From Labia minor (taxonomy: Eukaryota > Arthropoda > Insecta > Dermaptera > Spongiphoridae), in the NCBI GenBank assembly GCA_963082975.1, contig OY720344.1, positions 15,487,580 to 15,551,579 of the forward strand: 64,000 bases of DNA, written 5' to 3'. Numbering within the stretch: position 1 is the stretch's first letter; every line of letters begins with the position of its first letter. Shown piece after piece: positions 45,244-56,823 of the stretch. Both the position numbers and the translations under genes were made by a program. Under the pieces are notes generated by a model. The model had not been told where the DNA came from, did not search any database, and saw only the letters and a program-made list of their open reading frames with translations.

Positions 45244-46388
45244 TATTAGGTGCATTCTGATGATTTTTTTCACTTTAAAAAGTAATTTATTCAGAAAAAA
45301 ATAGGTCAATATATAATATATTAATAAAAATATTTTCCATCATGTTCTACAATTTTTACCCATCTTACTTGCAACATGGCGATAACGTGTAGAAAATGTT
45401 ACTCTGGCAACGATCCAATCATCGATCCATTTTCGCACTTCTTCAGCATTACGAAACCGTGTGCAAACCAAACCATGCTTCAACGATCTGAACAAATGTT
45501 AATCAGAAGGCGCTATGTCTGATGAGTACGCTGGGTGCAGCAGAACTTCCCATTTGAGCTGCAACAGTGTGTTCTTCACAACTCTTGTAATGTGTGGTCG
45601 AGCGTTGTCATGCAAGAGGATGACATTGCGTCTATTATTCACCATTGCTGATATTTTTTGCAACAATACGTCGTTAAATTTGTTCAAATGACGTTGATAG
45701 ATATTTGCAATTACAGTTTCATTAAGTTTTAGTAGTTCATAATAAACTACACCTTGCTAATCCCAGCATATAATAGCGAGACTTATATTCCGCTTCGGTG
45801 TCTGTGTGGATGGTTCTCCTAGACTAATACATGACTTTTTACTCTTGGGATTGTTGTAGTAGATCCACTTTAATTCGTCACTCAAAATACACCACAGAAA
45901 ACTCTTTTTTGCCTGGCAATTTAACCGCGATGTTGAAACGGTTCGAAATGGCATTTTAAAATTCGACCGACACCGAACAGTTCTTTCATCAATATCTTGA
46001 GAGTTTGTGCTGGGTTCCCGCCCAGTAAGTCTTAAAATTCATCATGTTAGAACTTTTTTGTCCTCTAGACCGTTCTGTGTCACTGATATAAATATCATCA
46101 GTTTTAAATAGTTGAATTCAAAATCGACAATTGGACTATGATGGAGCAGCATCACCATAAGTTTTTTTATAGTATTTGATTGACTCCGGCATCAGATTTT
46201 TTCAAATCAAACAACAAAAGCAATGGATGTCGAATGAATGAGCTTTCCATGGTTAGTATAATATTCACTGAATAACTCAATAATACTAAATGGAAAACTA
46301 TTTTATGTAGAGAAATATCAAATTTAATAGTCAGGTAGTCTGTTCGCATCTTCACCAATAGATGTCGCCAACCAAAATACCTAATATT
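45244..46388 (-). mobile_element. mariner element, near full length, inactive
   Basis: Both ends show TATTAGGT-type termini: plus ATTAGGTGCATTCTGATGAT at 45246 and, on the minus strand, ATTAGGTATTTTGGTTGGCG from about 46386. The inverted similarity is clear only over the first bases. The interior is a minus-strand mariner transposase with stops (45340-46251). Length (about 1.15 kb) is close to that of a complete mariner. Confidence 0.78.
45340..46251 (-). pseudogene. mariner (D34D) transposase pseudogene
   Basis: N-terminus MESSFIRHPLLLLFDLKKS matches the usual start of the mariner helix-turn-helix. A damaged middle includes NPAQTLKILMKELFGV, then DELKWIYYNNPKSKKS. The first catalytic D is in IICWD, followed by a stop (probably from Trp), then QGVVYYELLK. 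The second D is in ILLHDNARPH and the third in SSDIAPSD, 34 residues later, followed directly by a stop where Tyr is normal, then HLFRS and a C-terminal tail to 45340. About 304 codons against roughly 340 usual. All three acidic positions survive, but multiple stops and frameshifts make it inactive. It is a different subfamily from the element at 35151. Confidence 0.88.
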
Positions 46389-47242
46389 ATATAATTTATC
46401 TTTTTAGCATATATCATCATTACATTATTGAAACCTGAAGATGAAGCATTTATAATAATCGTTGTTTGGTAAAGTCTTCTTTGATCTTGATCTATTAAAA
46501 TTATTTATTTTTATGTTATCGTGATATGTATAATATAAATAAATTATTTATCGATAATGTAAACAAAATAATTTACTTTCTAATAAACAAAACAATTTGA
46601 AGTATTTTTTTTTTTTGAGAATTAACAATTAAGTATCATTTAGGTATTGATTATTTTGACCATCATCTCTCATTATCAAGAGCAACTCTTCAAATAAGTG
46701 TGAATACTATTGAGATAACAGATGTTTGCACTATGTTTGATATTCAATGGGAATGAATAAACGTGAACACGCTTTCCAATTTCCGTAACAAAAATAAAAA
46801 AATAAATAAATGAAAAAAGTGAAAAAACTTGATTACATTTATAGGTGAATGATCGCTTCAATTGTGACTATTAGAACGTTTGTTTTTTTTTTTGTATTTT
46901 ATTTTGATAACATTGACGCCATGTTCATTTGTTTATAAATTGTTAAATCAACTGAATATCGATGCATGCACACGAATACAACAACAACTAGAACACTAAC
47001 ATGAACAACAACATCAAAAAATTTATTTATTTTAACAAGAGCGATTTTTTGATGGGAAATAATTTTCTGATATAATCAATTGATTGATTTTTTTTTACTT
47101 AAATTTATGAAAATTCACTTGCAGCATTTAAATATATACAAATAAGTGTATGTAAGTCGAAATATTATTGTGAATAATTAATTATTAAAATATAAAAAGT
47201 GAATTTCTATTATTTGTAAAATTAATTATTTAAAAAAAGATA
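46389..47242. other. AT-rich sequence, nothing recognised
   Basis: No supported gene. The minus frame at 46676-46861 is short and unrecognised. Confidence 0.4.
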
Positions 47243-47860
47243 TTTTTACCGACCGACGATAGTAAGGGAGGTATTGTTTTCACACCAAATTTCACATGTG
47301 GAGATTTTTACATATCTCCACGAATCATGCATTTTCTTAACAGAAAAAAGTATTTTTAGCATGATGTCTGTCCGTCCGTCTGTCCGTCTGTCCGTATAGA
47401 TGTGTACAGCCAACCGATTTTGATGAAATTTGGTATATTTACTTAATGCATCAGTAGGATGAATTGATCAACTTTTGGTGCAAATCCGGAAACCGGAAGG
47501 GGTAGTATTAGCGATCGTCGATAGGAAGGGAAGGGTTATTTTCACACCAAATTTCAAATGAGATTTTTTACATATCATCACAAATCATTCACTTTGCATT
47601 GGTTTTATCGTCGAGAAAAATCATCTTTATTAGTTTTTTCTTAATTAAAATTATATGACGTCATCCAGCCATTCATGACGTCACAGCCTGGTCTTGCATA
47701 TAAATATATTACAAATAAAATAAAATTAAAAATATTTATGTTATATCCATAACTATTTTTTATTACATTAATAGATATATTAAAATTATTTGAAATTGTT
47801 TCTGTAGCTGGAAATTAATTTACTTCAAACCGTCGGTCGGTTCGGACCACAGGTCAACTT
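47243..47860 (+). mobile_element. Family A (HINE-like) element, nearly complete
   Basis: TTTTTACCGACCGACGATAG start, (GTCC/GTCT)n at 47366-47394, GTCGGTCGGTTCGGACC end. The 3' hairpin arm has lost six bases (GGACCACAGGTC), so the terminal stem is broken in this copy. A small deletion removes GAACGGCT near 47411. Confidence 0.87.
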
Positions 47861-49256
47861 TTTATAAATATAATTAAAAAAAAAAACAAAACAAAAAAAA
47901 TGTTACAAAATTTAGTAGAAACTTACAAATGGAATAAAGAAGTGTTATGTTTACCAATCAAACTTTATTTAAGCGTTAAATTATATTTACATCTCATGTT
48001 TAAGTGCTTATTAAAAATTGATTTGTTTCCTGCAAGGGTGTTTTAGATGCTTCTATAGTTTGTTATATTTGAATAAAACAAGTGAGAGATCATCCACCTA
48101 TTCATCCTTAAGCAATAGGTATATGCGTATATTGTCTTTTAAGTCGTTATTTGTTTTCTACTTAAACAAATGTAAATGCTTTTAATCGCTTACCAGATTT
48201 CTCACATAAAATACATTATCTTTGTTGGCAAATGGCTTTTAAGAAATTTCATCTCAATTCATCTTTCATAGTCAAGCTCAAGGGAAGAATATTAATATAT
48301 TAATAGGTTGTCAAGAATGGAGTGGGGGAATAATATTTTAATTTTTACAATTACACATTTTTTTTTATTATAAAAAAAGAGGATAAGTGTTTGGTAGGTT
48401 GCCTAAAGTTAGGAGTAATTAAAAATTATCGAAATAATCTATAACAAATCAGAGATATTGCAGTATATGTAATTTTCCAGGTTGAACTATACACGTTTGT
48501 TTATTTTATTTGCAATAAATGATAACAGTACAATACAAGTTTCAGCAATAACTTCCCTAATTTTAATATGTAATTAAAAATAAAAAATATAGAAAGTTAA
48601 TTCTATAAAAACAAAAATAAAATATTTCTCTCTTTTAAAAATTTTTGAATTTCTATTTTATTTTATTTCTAATATCTTTTTATACGTATTCACTTACTGA
48701 TCACTATGCGATTTTGATAAAATAAAAACTAAAAATGAGATTTATAATCAGAAATAACACATTTGAAGAAATTTCATACACAATTATTGAGAATGAAAGC
48801 ATATTTTTCATTATTTTTTGAAAAAAATAAAGAATTGTATATAGATACCTAGCTAACTTAATAAAAATAGAGTTAGTTAAATAAATTTTTATTTTAATTT
48901 TATATTTCATATATGAATTCGACTTACCGATATAATTATAATTGACAAAGAAGAGAATACATAGAAGACTAAGTTGCTAAAGGTTAATTGAACATCCATT
49001 CACTGTCAGTTAATATGAGCCCCTGGAACTTGACAAACTGCACCACTTAGTGACAATTTTAATTTTAAAACAACCCACAATTAATAATAACAACGATATA
49101 TTGTATAAAACTGTTTATATAAAGTGTTTCATATATAAATATATAAGTATTTTATTTTATTATTAAATATATTCTACAAATAATTTGATATAATAAATAA
49201 ATTTCTAATAAATGTAAGTATACAAAATAAAAATTGACTCAATTTATATTTATTGG
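47861..49256. other. AT-rich sequence, nothing recognised
   Basis: About 1.4 kb of mainly A/T-rich DNA. No gene, repeat terminus or fold recognised. Confidence 0.45.
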
Positions 49257-50185
49257 TAGGGCCGGCTCTACGTGTAAGCAAAAGATGCATGCTTGCATAT
49301 GACACCGTAATTTATGAAATATTTAAATTAACAATGAAAATATTTGTAGACTTGTAGTCGACTTTTTGTAAATTTAAATATTGTAAGATATTGCGATAAG
49401 ATGATTCTATTTTTGTCTGCTATTTTTGTTGTTGTTATTCTGCCAAGAAGTAAATTTTGAAGTAATAATTTAGTACAATATGCTATCACAGATAAACGAT
49501 GTTAGAAAAATGTTTGAAAATCCAAGTAAATATTTAAATATTGCAACAAAAGCCACTTATCATCAAAACTACCGAATAGATGTCAATTTTAAAAATATTT
49601 TAATAACAGCAAAAAATTTAGCGGAATTATTAGATATTTCTCCAAAAATTAAAGAAAAAAAGGAGATGAAACGCCAAATTTAAAATTTCATTCTTATTTA
49701 CAATATTAGATAAATCTTTAATTCTGTAACAGAAAAACTTAATTTATTATCCCAACATGTAAAAAAATTTAATTTTTTATCAAACTTTAATATTATTTGT
49801 AGCACAGGTGGCGCCACTTTAAAAAATGATTGCCATGGTTTGCGAATTTTCTTAAACGACTGTTTTGTTTGATAAAATTAAGATTTTCAGGGGCATAAAT
49901 TTAAATATATTCCGGGAAGAAGATTCTTTAAATATTGTTCAATTTATATTTGACAATAATTTATCATAGATTCTGCTTTTCCAAATTTGACTATTACTAT
50001 AAAAATTTTACTTACACTTCCTATTAAACGATATTGAAGTTAATAAAAACTTGAGATCAAAGATATATCAAGAAAGATTTGTTGATTTATATATATCACT
50101 AATTTCAATAGACAGCGAAATAGGAGACGACATTGATGCAAGCCAAATTCTTGAAGAATTTGTGTCAATAAGAGCATAAAAAATT
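49257..50185 (+). pseudogene. hAT-superfamily (ZMYM1-like) transposase relic
   Basis: The left end GTAGGGCCGGCTCTACGTGT is typical of this group's TIR. Translation in changing frames yields pieces of the C-terminal half of ZMYM1/TTF-type hAT transposases: a PSKYLNIATKATYHQNYRID and NFKNILITAKNLAELLDI segment (49500-49640), LLTEKLNLLSQHVKKFNFLS (about 49720-49780), the hAT dimerisation signature FPNLTITIKILLTLPI (49980-50025), and YQERFVDLYISLISIDSEIG ending EEFVSIRA then stop at about 50180. The SVASAERSFS portion that normally follows LTLPI is deleted. No right TIR found. The frame 49480-49683 is one intact piece of it, not a separate gene. Confidence 0.75.
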
Positions 50186-50864
50186 GCATTTTAATATTAG
50201 AAATAAATATCGTTATCAGGAATAGTAATTTAGTGCAATAATTCTATATCTATTGAAATAATTAAAATAGAAATAAATATTAATTTAATCTTGGTGTTTA
50301 TAATACCAACCATGCTTTACCTGTTTATAAAATAAATTAACAAAATTTGTAAAATTAATTTTTTCTAAGTCTAATCTGAGATGCGTCAATTATTGTTTTG
50401 CATTATGGCGTCTAACTGGGACAATATAAAAATGGAATGGATGAGATCCCTAAATCAAGAAAAGAATGAGTATCGTTTATTTATTAAAATAAAAATTGGG
50501 GTTTATTATATAAAATAAGTTGTTTATAATTATATTTTAACTAACTATTTTTCTAAACCCTTTTTTTATTTCTTTTCAGATATGATCTCCATATCATTTA
50601 CCAATACAATGATATGAAAAATAATTGATAATTTAATACTTAATATTATATTATAAATGAGAATATACAATATAGGTACATATTTACATTACATAACTTG
50701 AAATATTTTCCACAATGAAAAAAATAAAATATTATTATATTTGGTAAGTTAAAGAGAAATAATATAATGAAAAATTATATACACCTGTCCCTGTTTTACA
50801 CGGTACTTTTTTTAAACGATTTCGATTTTTCACGGTTTATAAATTAACGGATTTCTCAAATAAG
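50186..50864. other. AT-rich sequence, nothing recognised
   Basis: Spacer between the hAT relic and a family B copy. Confidence 0.4.
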
Positions 50865-51291
50865 CTGGAGTGTCTCCACTGAAGTATCTCGCAATTTGAA
50901 TTGGATTAAATAATATATATTATATTAAAATTAAATTTAATTAATTATAAATTATAACTTAAAATTAATAAATAATATTTATTAAACCAGTGCGTGTTTG
51001 GCACTTTGTTGATGGCACCATGTCACATGCTGGCGCGTGATCTGCAGCGTTAAAAAATTCCGGTACTTCTAGCGATTCAATCAAGCTGAAATTCTATATG
51101 TAGCAGTTTTATACAATTTTTAATAATGTGACAAACTATCAAACATATGTTTCTTTATTTTTACGGTCACTTTAGAGGAAAAAAATGAAAATGTTCTTCC
51201 GGTTGAGCTACATTTCTAAAGAGTTGATAGAAAACTACGAATTTTGAATAATGCCCGTATACCAAATTTCATGATTCTACCTCGAACCGTT
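50865..51291 (-). mobile_element. Family B element, truncated at 5' half
   Basis: Hairpin TGGAGTGTCTCCA, then a diverged version of the body (GTGCGTGTTTGGCACTTTG, ATGTCACATGCTGGCGCG). It ends at CTCGAACCGTTGTCT, so the microsatellite and terminal hairpin are lost. Confidence 0.78.
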
Positions 51292-51309
51292 GTCTAAATT
51301 ATATTAATA

Positions 51310-51405
51310 TTTATCATTTTTTTATTTTTAGTTTAATTGAAATATTTTGAGACAATGAATAAAAAATTAATACCTTGTAAACTACCACTTCCACTTTGTA
51401 TTATA
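51310..51405 (+). repeat. Fragment shared with the divergent A-like copy at 7728
   Basis: TTGAGACAATGAATAAAAAA and CTTGTAAACTACCACTTCC match the unusual middle of the element at 7728-8212. The stretch at 51610-51690 (AACTATATTTTAAGTGCAAA) also matches it. An A-related subfamily remnant. Confidence 0.45.
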
Positions 51406-51788
51406 TTATTTTCAACAATACTTTACTTTTAAATATTAAAGATTATATCACAAAAATTCATTGAAATATGTAGATCATATTTATCTTAATTTTTATTTAT
51501 TTTTTCTATTTCTATATATTTGAATATTTCTTCTTTTCTATTTGAAAGTGAAAGATAAAAAACAGAATATATTATTTTTAATGTTTTATGAATACCTAAA
51601 TATTTTCAAAACGTCAATTAAAATGACTAATTTATATTATTTTTGTTTTTGTTTCAATTATTAATTACAACTATATTTTAAGTGCAAAAATGATTTCTTA
51701 GTTATATAAAATTAAAATATGATTTTATAGACAAATGATAAAACGAGATGTTTTAAATTTTGAGTATTTTTTTAAAATTTGTTTTAAA

Positions 51789-51899
51789 TCAAGGTAAAGG
51801 TTGATAGGACCCGTTCTACTGATCATAGGACACCTAATTGATATAACCGACTTGATAGGTGTTGTCCTTGAGTAGGACGTACAAAAGCCAGAGGTTTAT
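51789..51899 (+). repeat. SINE family C, 3' half
   Basis: From GGTAAAGGTTGATAGGACCC to CCAGAGGTTTATT on the plus strand. The tRNA-like head is missing. Very similar in sequence to the tail of the complete copy at 54070. Confidence 0.75.
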
Positions 51900-52719
51900 T
51901 ACAAAATGAATTGTTTTTCTAAATATCAATAAATAAAATTAATGTAAGTATTTCAGAATATTACATTTATAAATTTACAAAAAAAAAATCTTAAGAATAT
52001 AGTATAAAATAATAATTAATAATTCTTTATTATATATCCTAAATATTAAAGTTAAACATAGTCAATTGAACATTATTGAATGATAGAATATATACCTTTT
52101 TTTATTAACTTTTAATAGTTTTTTGTTTTTAAAAAAATATTTAATATACTTCAGTTTTTGTTTATTGTTCTTTTTTTTTAATTTTGTAGTGATTTAATAT
52201 ATTCTTTCCTCTTAAAAAGGGGGAAAAATGGGGGATGATTTGTCTCCGTTCCTGATCTCTCCCTAATGACCATTTGTGTCGTAAATCTCGACTTTTGGCG
52301 AGGCCCGGAATTCACATGTCAATACCACCTCAATTTACTATTCAAGAGTTTTCCTGTTGATGAAACTGAATTAATGATGTGTTTATGAGCTCACATGCCA
52401 AGAGTTATAAATTGGCTCGTCTCGTGAAAAGGGGATTTTTTTTTATAGTTCTCTCTCCCTTTTCTAAATGATCTAGTTAAAAAAAATTGCTAAATTAGAT
52501 TATATAGAAAATTTGTATAATTCTATTTGTCAAATTTTATAAAAAAAAATGTGAATTTATTCTCAAATGAACCTAATATAAACTATAATATATATCTATA
52601 TATTCCTATATAGCTTTTTTATACTATTGTACAATAAATATATTATACTATATGTAGTTGAAGCTACATAATAAGTTGACAACCATAAGTCCATCTGAGA
52701 TAAAGTAAGACTTTTTAAA
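51900..52719. other. Spacer with one balanced island
   Basis: The stretch 52205-52460 is single-copy and richer (CGTTCCTGATCTCTCCC, GGCGAGGCCCGGAATTCAC, GTTTATGAGCTCACATGCC). No gene or repeat found. Otherwise A/T-rich. Confidence 0.3.
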
Positions 52720-53388
52720 TAAGTTGACCTGTGGCCAGGTCCGAACCGACCGACTGTTTGAAATAAATTAATTTCCAGCTACAGAAACAATTTCAAATAA
52801 TTTTAATATATCTATTAATGTAATAAAAAACAGATATGGATACATAAATAATAAATAAAACATTTTTAATTTTATTTTATTTATAATATATATGCAAGAC
52901 CAGGCTGTGATGTCATGAATGCCTGGATGACGTCATATAATTTTAAATCAAGAAAAAACTAATAAATATGATTTTCCCGAGGATAAAACCAATACAAAGT
53001 GTATGATTCGTGGTAATATATAAAAAAATCTCCTTTGGTGTGAAAATAACCCTTCCCTTCCTATCGTCGATCGCTAATACTACCACTTCCGGTTTCCGGA
53101 ATTGCACCAAAAGTTGATCAATTCATCCCACTGATGCATTAAGTAAATATACCAAATTTCATCAAAATCGGTTGAGCCGTTCAGGCTGTACACATCTATA
53201 CGGACGGACAGACGGACAGACGGACGGACAGACGGACGGACAGACGGACGGACAGACGGACAGACATCATGCTAAAAATACTTTTTTCTGTTTAGAAAAT
53301 GCATGATTCGTGGAGATATGTAAAAATCTCCACATGTGAAATTTGGTGTGAAAACAATACCTCCCTTACTATCGTCGGTCGGTAAAAA
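52720..53388 (-). mobile_element. Family A (HINE-like) element with expanded microsatellite
   Basis: AAGTTGACCTGTGGCCAGGT hairpin end, perfect subterminal blocks, and a long (GGACAGAC/GGAC)n tract at about 53201-53268. One TGACGTCA box is mutated to TGATGTCA (52908). Confidence 0.9.
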
Positions 53389-54053
53389 TGAATAAAGTAA
53401 AAAAATTGAGATAAAATAATTTCTTTAAATTCATAATAGTATTTTAAAATAATGATAAATTTTTACTGAGTCTTAAATTCTATTGTGTAATGATTCCCAA
53501 TGATTCCTAATTAATTCTAAAGATATATTATATATTACATTAAATTTAAGAATTTTAGACCATTTTTAATTTAAAGAAAAGACCTTTAAAATTTTTCTTA
53601 TGTATGATTATTAAATTATACTATACTATAAATTAATAAAAAAAAATTTTAATATACACGCTTTTTAATAAAAAATGCCGTAAAAAATAAAATATTAATT
53701 AAACCTTGAATATTATCCTTTACATAGGCCCACACACTTAAGTAGTATGTAAAGAATTTAATATTCATATTATATTCAAAATTTTACTTTTTTTAAATAT
53801 TTTATTGTTGCTTGCCTTAATGTAAAATATTGCACTATTGACTACTATTTAAATTTGTTATTCTAGAACATATATTAGATTTTTAGTGAAGTTTCTAGGC
53901 CTTTTCTAGATGACATTATGCAAGTGGTTTATTAGTTCATCGGCATACTGCCGTGTACTATGTGGCACTGAGTTCTTTTCAGAATCACAGAAGAACACAA
54001 GCACATTGTATAGAAAATGTATAGAAAATATAAAATATAAAATAATTGTAAAT
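53389..54053. other. AT-rich sequence, nothing recognised
   Basis: Spacer. The minus frames around 53906-54130 span the SINE start and are not coding. Confidence 0.4.
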
Positions 54054-54069
54054 ATAAATATATCATTTG

Positions 54070-54358
54070 AAGGCGCCATTGGGTGTGTGGGTAGCGAATC
54101 TGCTTCACATTCACATGGTCCTGGGTTCAAGTCCCGGGCCTGGCAAGGGAATTTCCTAGCTGGGGTCTATGGGAGGGGGCCAACCCAGCCTCCGGGAACA
54201 ACATTGGAGAAAAGCTACTTGATAGCGCCTCCGATCAAAAAAATCAACGTAAAGGTTGAGAGGACCCGTTCTACTGATCAGAGGACACCTAATTGATCTA
54301 ACCGACTTGATAGGCGTTGTCCTTGCGTAGGACGTAAAAAGTCAGAGGTTTTTTTTTT
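54070..54358 (+). repeat. SINE family C, complete, with target-site duplication
   Basis: A tRNA-derived short retroposon of about 289 bp. The internal RNA polymerase III promoter is visible: A-box-like TGGGTAGCGAATCTG (54090-54104) and B-box-like GGTTCAAGTCC (54124-54134). The tRNA-unrelated body (GGTTGAGAGGACCCG.., GGACACCTAATTGATC..) is shared by all six copies, and the 3' end is GTCAGAGG followed by ten Ts. The flanks carry a 15-16-bp duplication, ATAAATATATCATTTG at 54054-54069 and ATAAATATATCATTG at 54359-54373, the sign of LINE-type target-primed insertion. A T run rather than A tail is unusual. The 128-residue frame 53910-54296 merely crosses it. Confidence 0.87.
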
Positions 54359-54373
54359 ATAAATATATCATTG

Positions 54374-55217
54374 TATTACATCAATCATTTAAAATCACAA
54401 ATTTTAAAAATGCGTATTTTTAAAAAATTCAAAATATTTTCTTTTGATTATTGAAGTGTCATCGACTTACAATATACGTTTTAAATTTGAGCAAAATCGC
54501 TCAACTTGAAGTGGGTTAAAATCCAATTACAAATCATTAAAGTTATTAGGCAAACAGAAATGTCAAGTTAATAAAAAGCGTTTAAAAATAACTGACTGAA
54601 TTTCATGTTACACACATTTTAGATAAATTATCCCATTTTAAATATATATATCTTTAAATGAATTATATTTTTGTTTTAAAATTTATTGAAAATGAAATAA
54701 GGAAAAAGAATAACTGAAAGGTTGATTGCAATTACAATGAATGCTAAGCTAGGATTTCATTGGAAGTCGTCAATTCTGGTCTCTTGGTAAAGCTATAGGT
54801 CGTAACTTTTCTAATACTTCTAATTATTTCTAACGAATCCGAGGCCATCTATTTTCATGAAAAAAACAGTGTCGGTCTTTTTTTTGCCCCCTTCTATAAT
54901 GTCATGGCGGTTCGTTCTATTTATCTTCAACTTCTTTTCTTATTCTTAACCCCAATTTATAGAAAACGATTAACAATTCAAAGCTAATCCTATTGATTTA
55001 TCATTAATAATTGATAAATTAATGAAAATGATAAAAGATTTACTTCTTTAGTTATACAAAAATAAATGTTTACTTTTGAATTATTATGAAAAAAATATTT
55101 TTAACTAAGAATTGAAATTACATTGAATAGAATTTTGGTGAACTGATTTTTTGTTTGCTTTAATCATTAACAACAAAAAATGTCTTAATGAATATAATAA
55201 TTTAATATAAATTATAC
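54374..55217. other. Spacer with one balanced island
   Basis: The stretch 54720-54960 is single-copy and richer (GCTAAGCTAGGATTTCATTG, CCGAGGCCATCTATTTTC, AATGTCATGGCGGTTCG). No gene recognised. Otherwise A/T-rich. Confidence 0.3.
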
Positions 55218-55225
55218 CTATATAT

Positions 55226-55520
55226 CAGCGGTCGGGGAACTTTTTTAATCATTACCCCAAAATATTTTTATGTAAGTTGATATTACCCAATGATGAAGAG
55301 CAAAAAAAAAAAAAAAAAAAAAAAAAAACGAAATAGCCTCTTTTTAGCATCTTTTCTATTATAGCCCCCCGTGATAATTTTGAAAAGAAAACAATAACTA
55401 AAAATTTTATTTGTAAAAATACTAAAATAAAATAGCAAAATATATACTTTTTACTCACAAAAGTTTCATTTTTACCCCCAAAACTTTCATTTTTTCACCA
55501 TTTGGGGTAATTTACCGCTG
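55226..55520 (+). mobile_element. hAT-type MITE family F, complete
   Basis: Starts CAGCGGTCGGGGAAC and ends GGGGTAATTTACCGCTG. The exact 8-bp duplication CTATATAT lies at 55218-55225 and 55521-55528. The GTTCCCCGACCG that would mirror the start is absent at the right end here but present at 4492-4505. A 27-bp A run interrupts the middle. It contains the empty site into which the MITE at 4008-4288 inserted in the sister copy. Confidence 0.85.
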
Positions 55521-55603
55521 CTATATATGTACCAATATAATATATATATACCAATATTAATCATTCTAATCCTTTCACATTCAAAATTGTCTAGTTCTAA
55601 ACA
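55521..55603. repeat. Inverted duplicate of 20318-20400
   Basis: Flank of family F shared in reverse complement with 20318-20400, as described there. Confidence 0.75.
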
Positions 55604-56308
55604 TATTCTATAATTTATTTCTTAATATTGATATAACATTACAAATATTTTTCTCATTTAATTTATAATAATTTATTTTTTATTTTTATATTATCCACCC
55701 TTAAAATTCTATAACATATTTTTTTAATTTATTATTTCAATATTATTATTATTTATTATATAATTATATATTCCATTATTATGTTGTTGTTTTTTTTAAT
55801 CCCAGTCGTTCAATATCCTCTTTTACATTCTTTTGGCTTTTGTTTATTTATAACTGTATGCCTATATATACATTAAAACGCAATCCAATTTATTGAGTAT
55901 TAGAATAAAAAATATTATCTCTTGGCTCTTTAATATATTTATTATGTCAATTGTTTATTTACAATTAAAATTTTATTGAATACAAAAATAATATTTTTCT
56001 TATTTTTTTTTTACTTATTACATTTAGGTTTATTGTTTTAATATTTATTTCAATTATATATAACATTATAATTTTCAGTAAAAATTTAAATTAATTGTAA
56101 ATATCGGCATATATTTTAACATTTTTTTTTTGTGTCATATCATTTTTTTTTTAAATAATATTTTCTTTAATAATATTTCAAATGAGATGAATATTTTTTA
56201 CTAATAATTTAATGTATAATAAATAAAATTTAATGTATAATAATAAAATTAATTTTTGAAATACGAAAAATATGAACCAATAAACACATACAATATTTTC
56301 TATACACC
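55604..56308. other. AT-rich sequence, nothing recognised
   Basis: Low complexity only. Confidence 0.45.
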
Positions 56309-56361
56309 TAAGGTAATGGCACCTATAGATGACACTTTTGAATTCAAACTAAAAATATAAG

Positions 56362-56789
56362 CTGGAGTGTCTCCAATTTGAATTGGATTAAATAACATAA
56401 TATATTATATTTAAATTAAATTTAATTAATTATAAATTATAAATAATAAATATTAAACCAGCGCATGTTTGGTTTTTTATTGATGGCACGTGTTGGCGCG
56501 TGAAATTTGCAGTGTTAAAAAATTAATTCTGGTACTTTCAGCGATTCAATCAAGCTGAAATTCTATATATAGCAGTTTTATACAATTATTAATCATGTGA
56601 AAAATTATCAAACATATATCTTTATTTTTACGCTCACTTTAGAGGAAAAAAAATCAAAACGTTCTAGGTAATGACCCTCTTCCGGTTGAGCTACATTTCT
56701 CAAAAGTTGATAGAAAACTATGAATTTTGAATAATGCCCATGTACCAAATTGCATCATTCTAGCTCAAACCGTTTTTGCGTAATCTTGC

Positions 56790-56823
<34 letters not shown>

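Noticed and set aside
7111-53268. CRISPR-like arrays in the GGAC/GGACAGAC tracts
   Set aside because: Units are 4-8 bp with no spacers. These are microsatellites inside family A elements in a eukaryotic context.
53910-54296. 128-codon plus frame, the longest in the window
   Set aside because: It runs from unique AT-rich DNA into the SINE. The apparent coding is the SINE's tRNA-like head and body.
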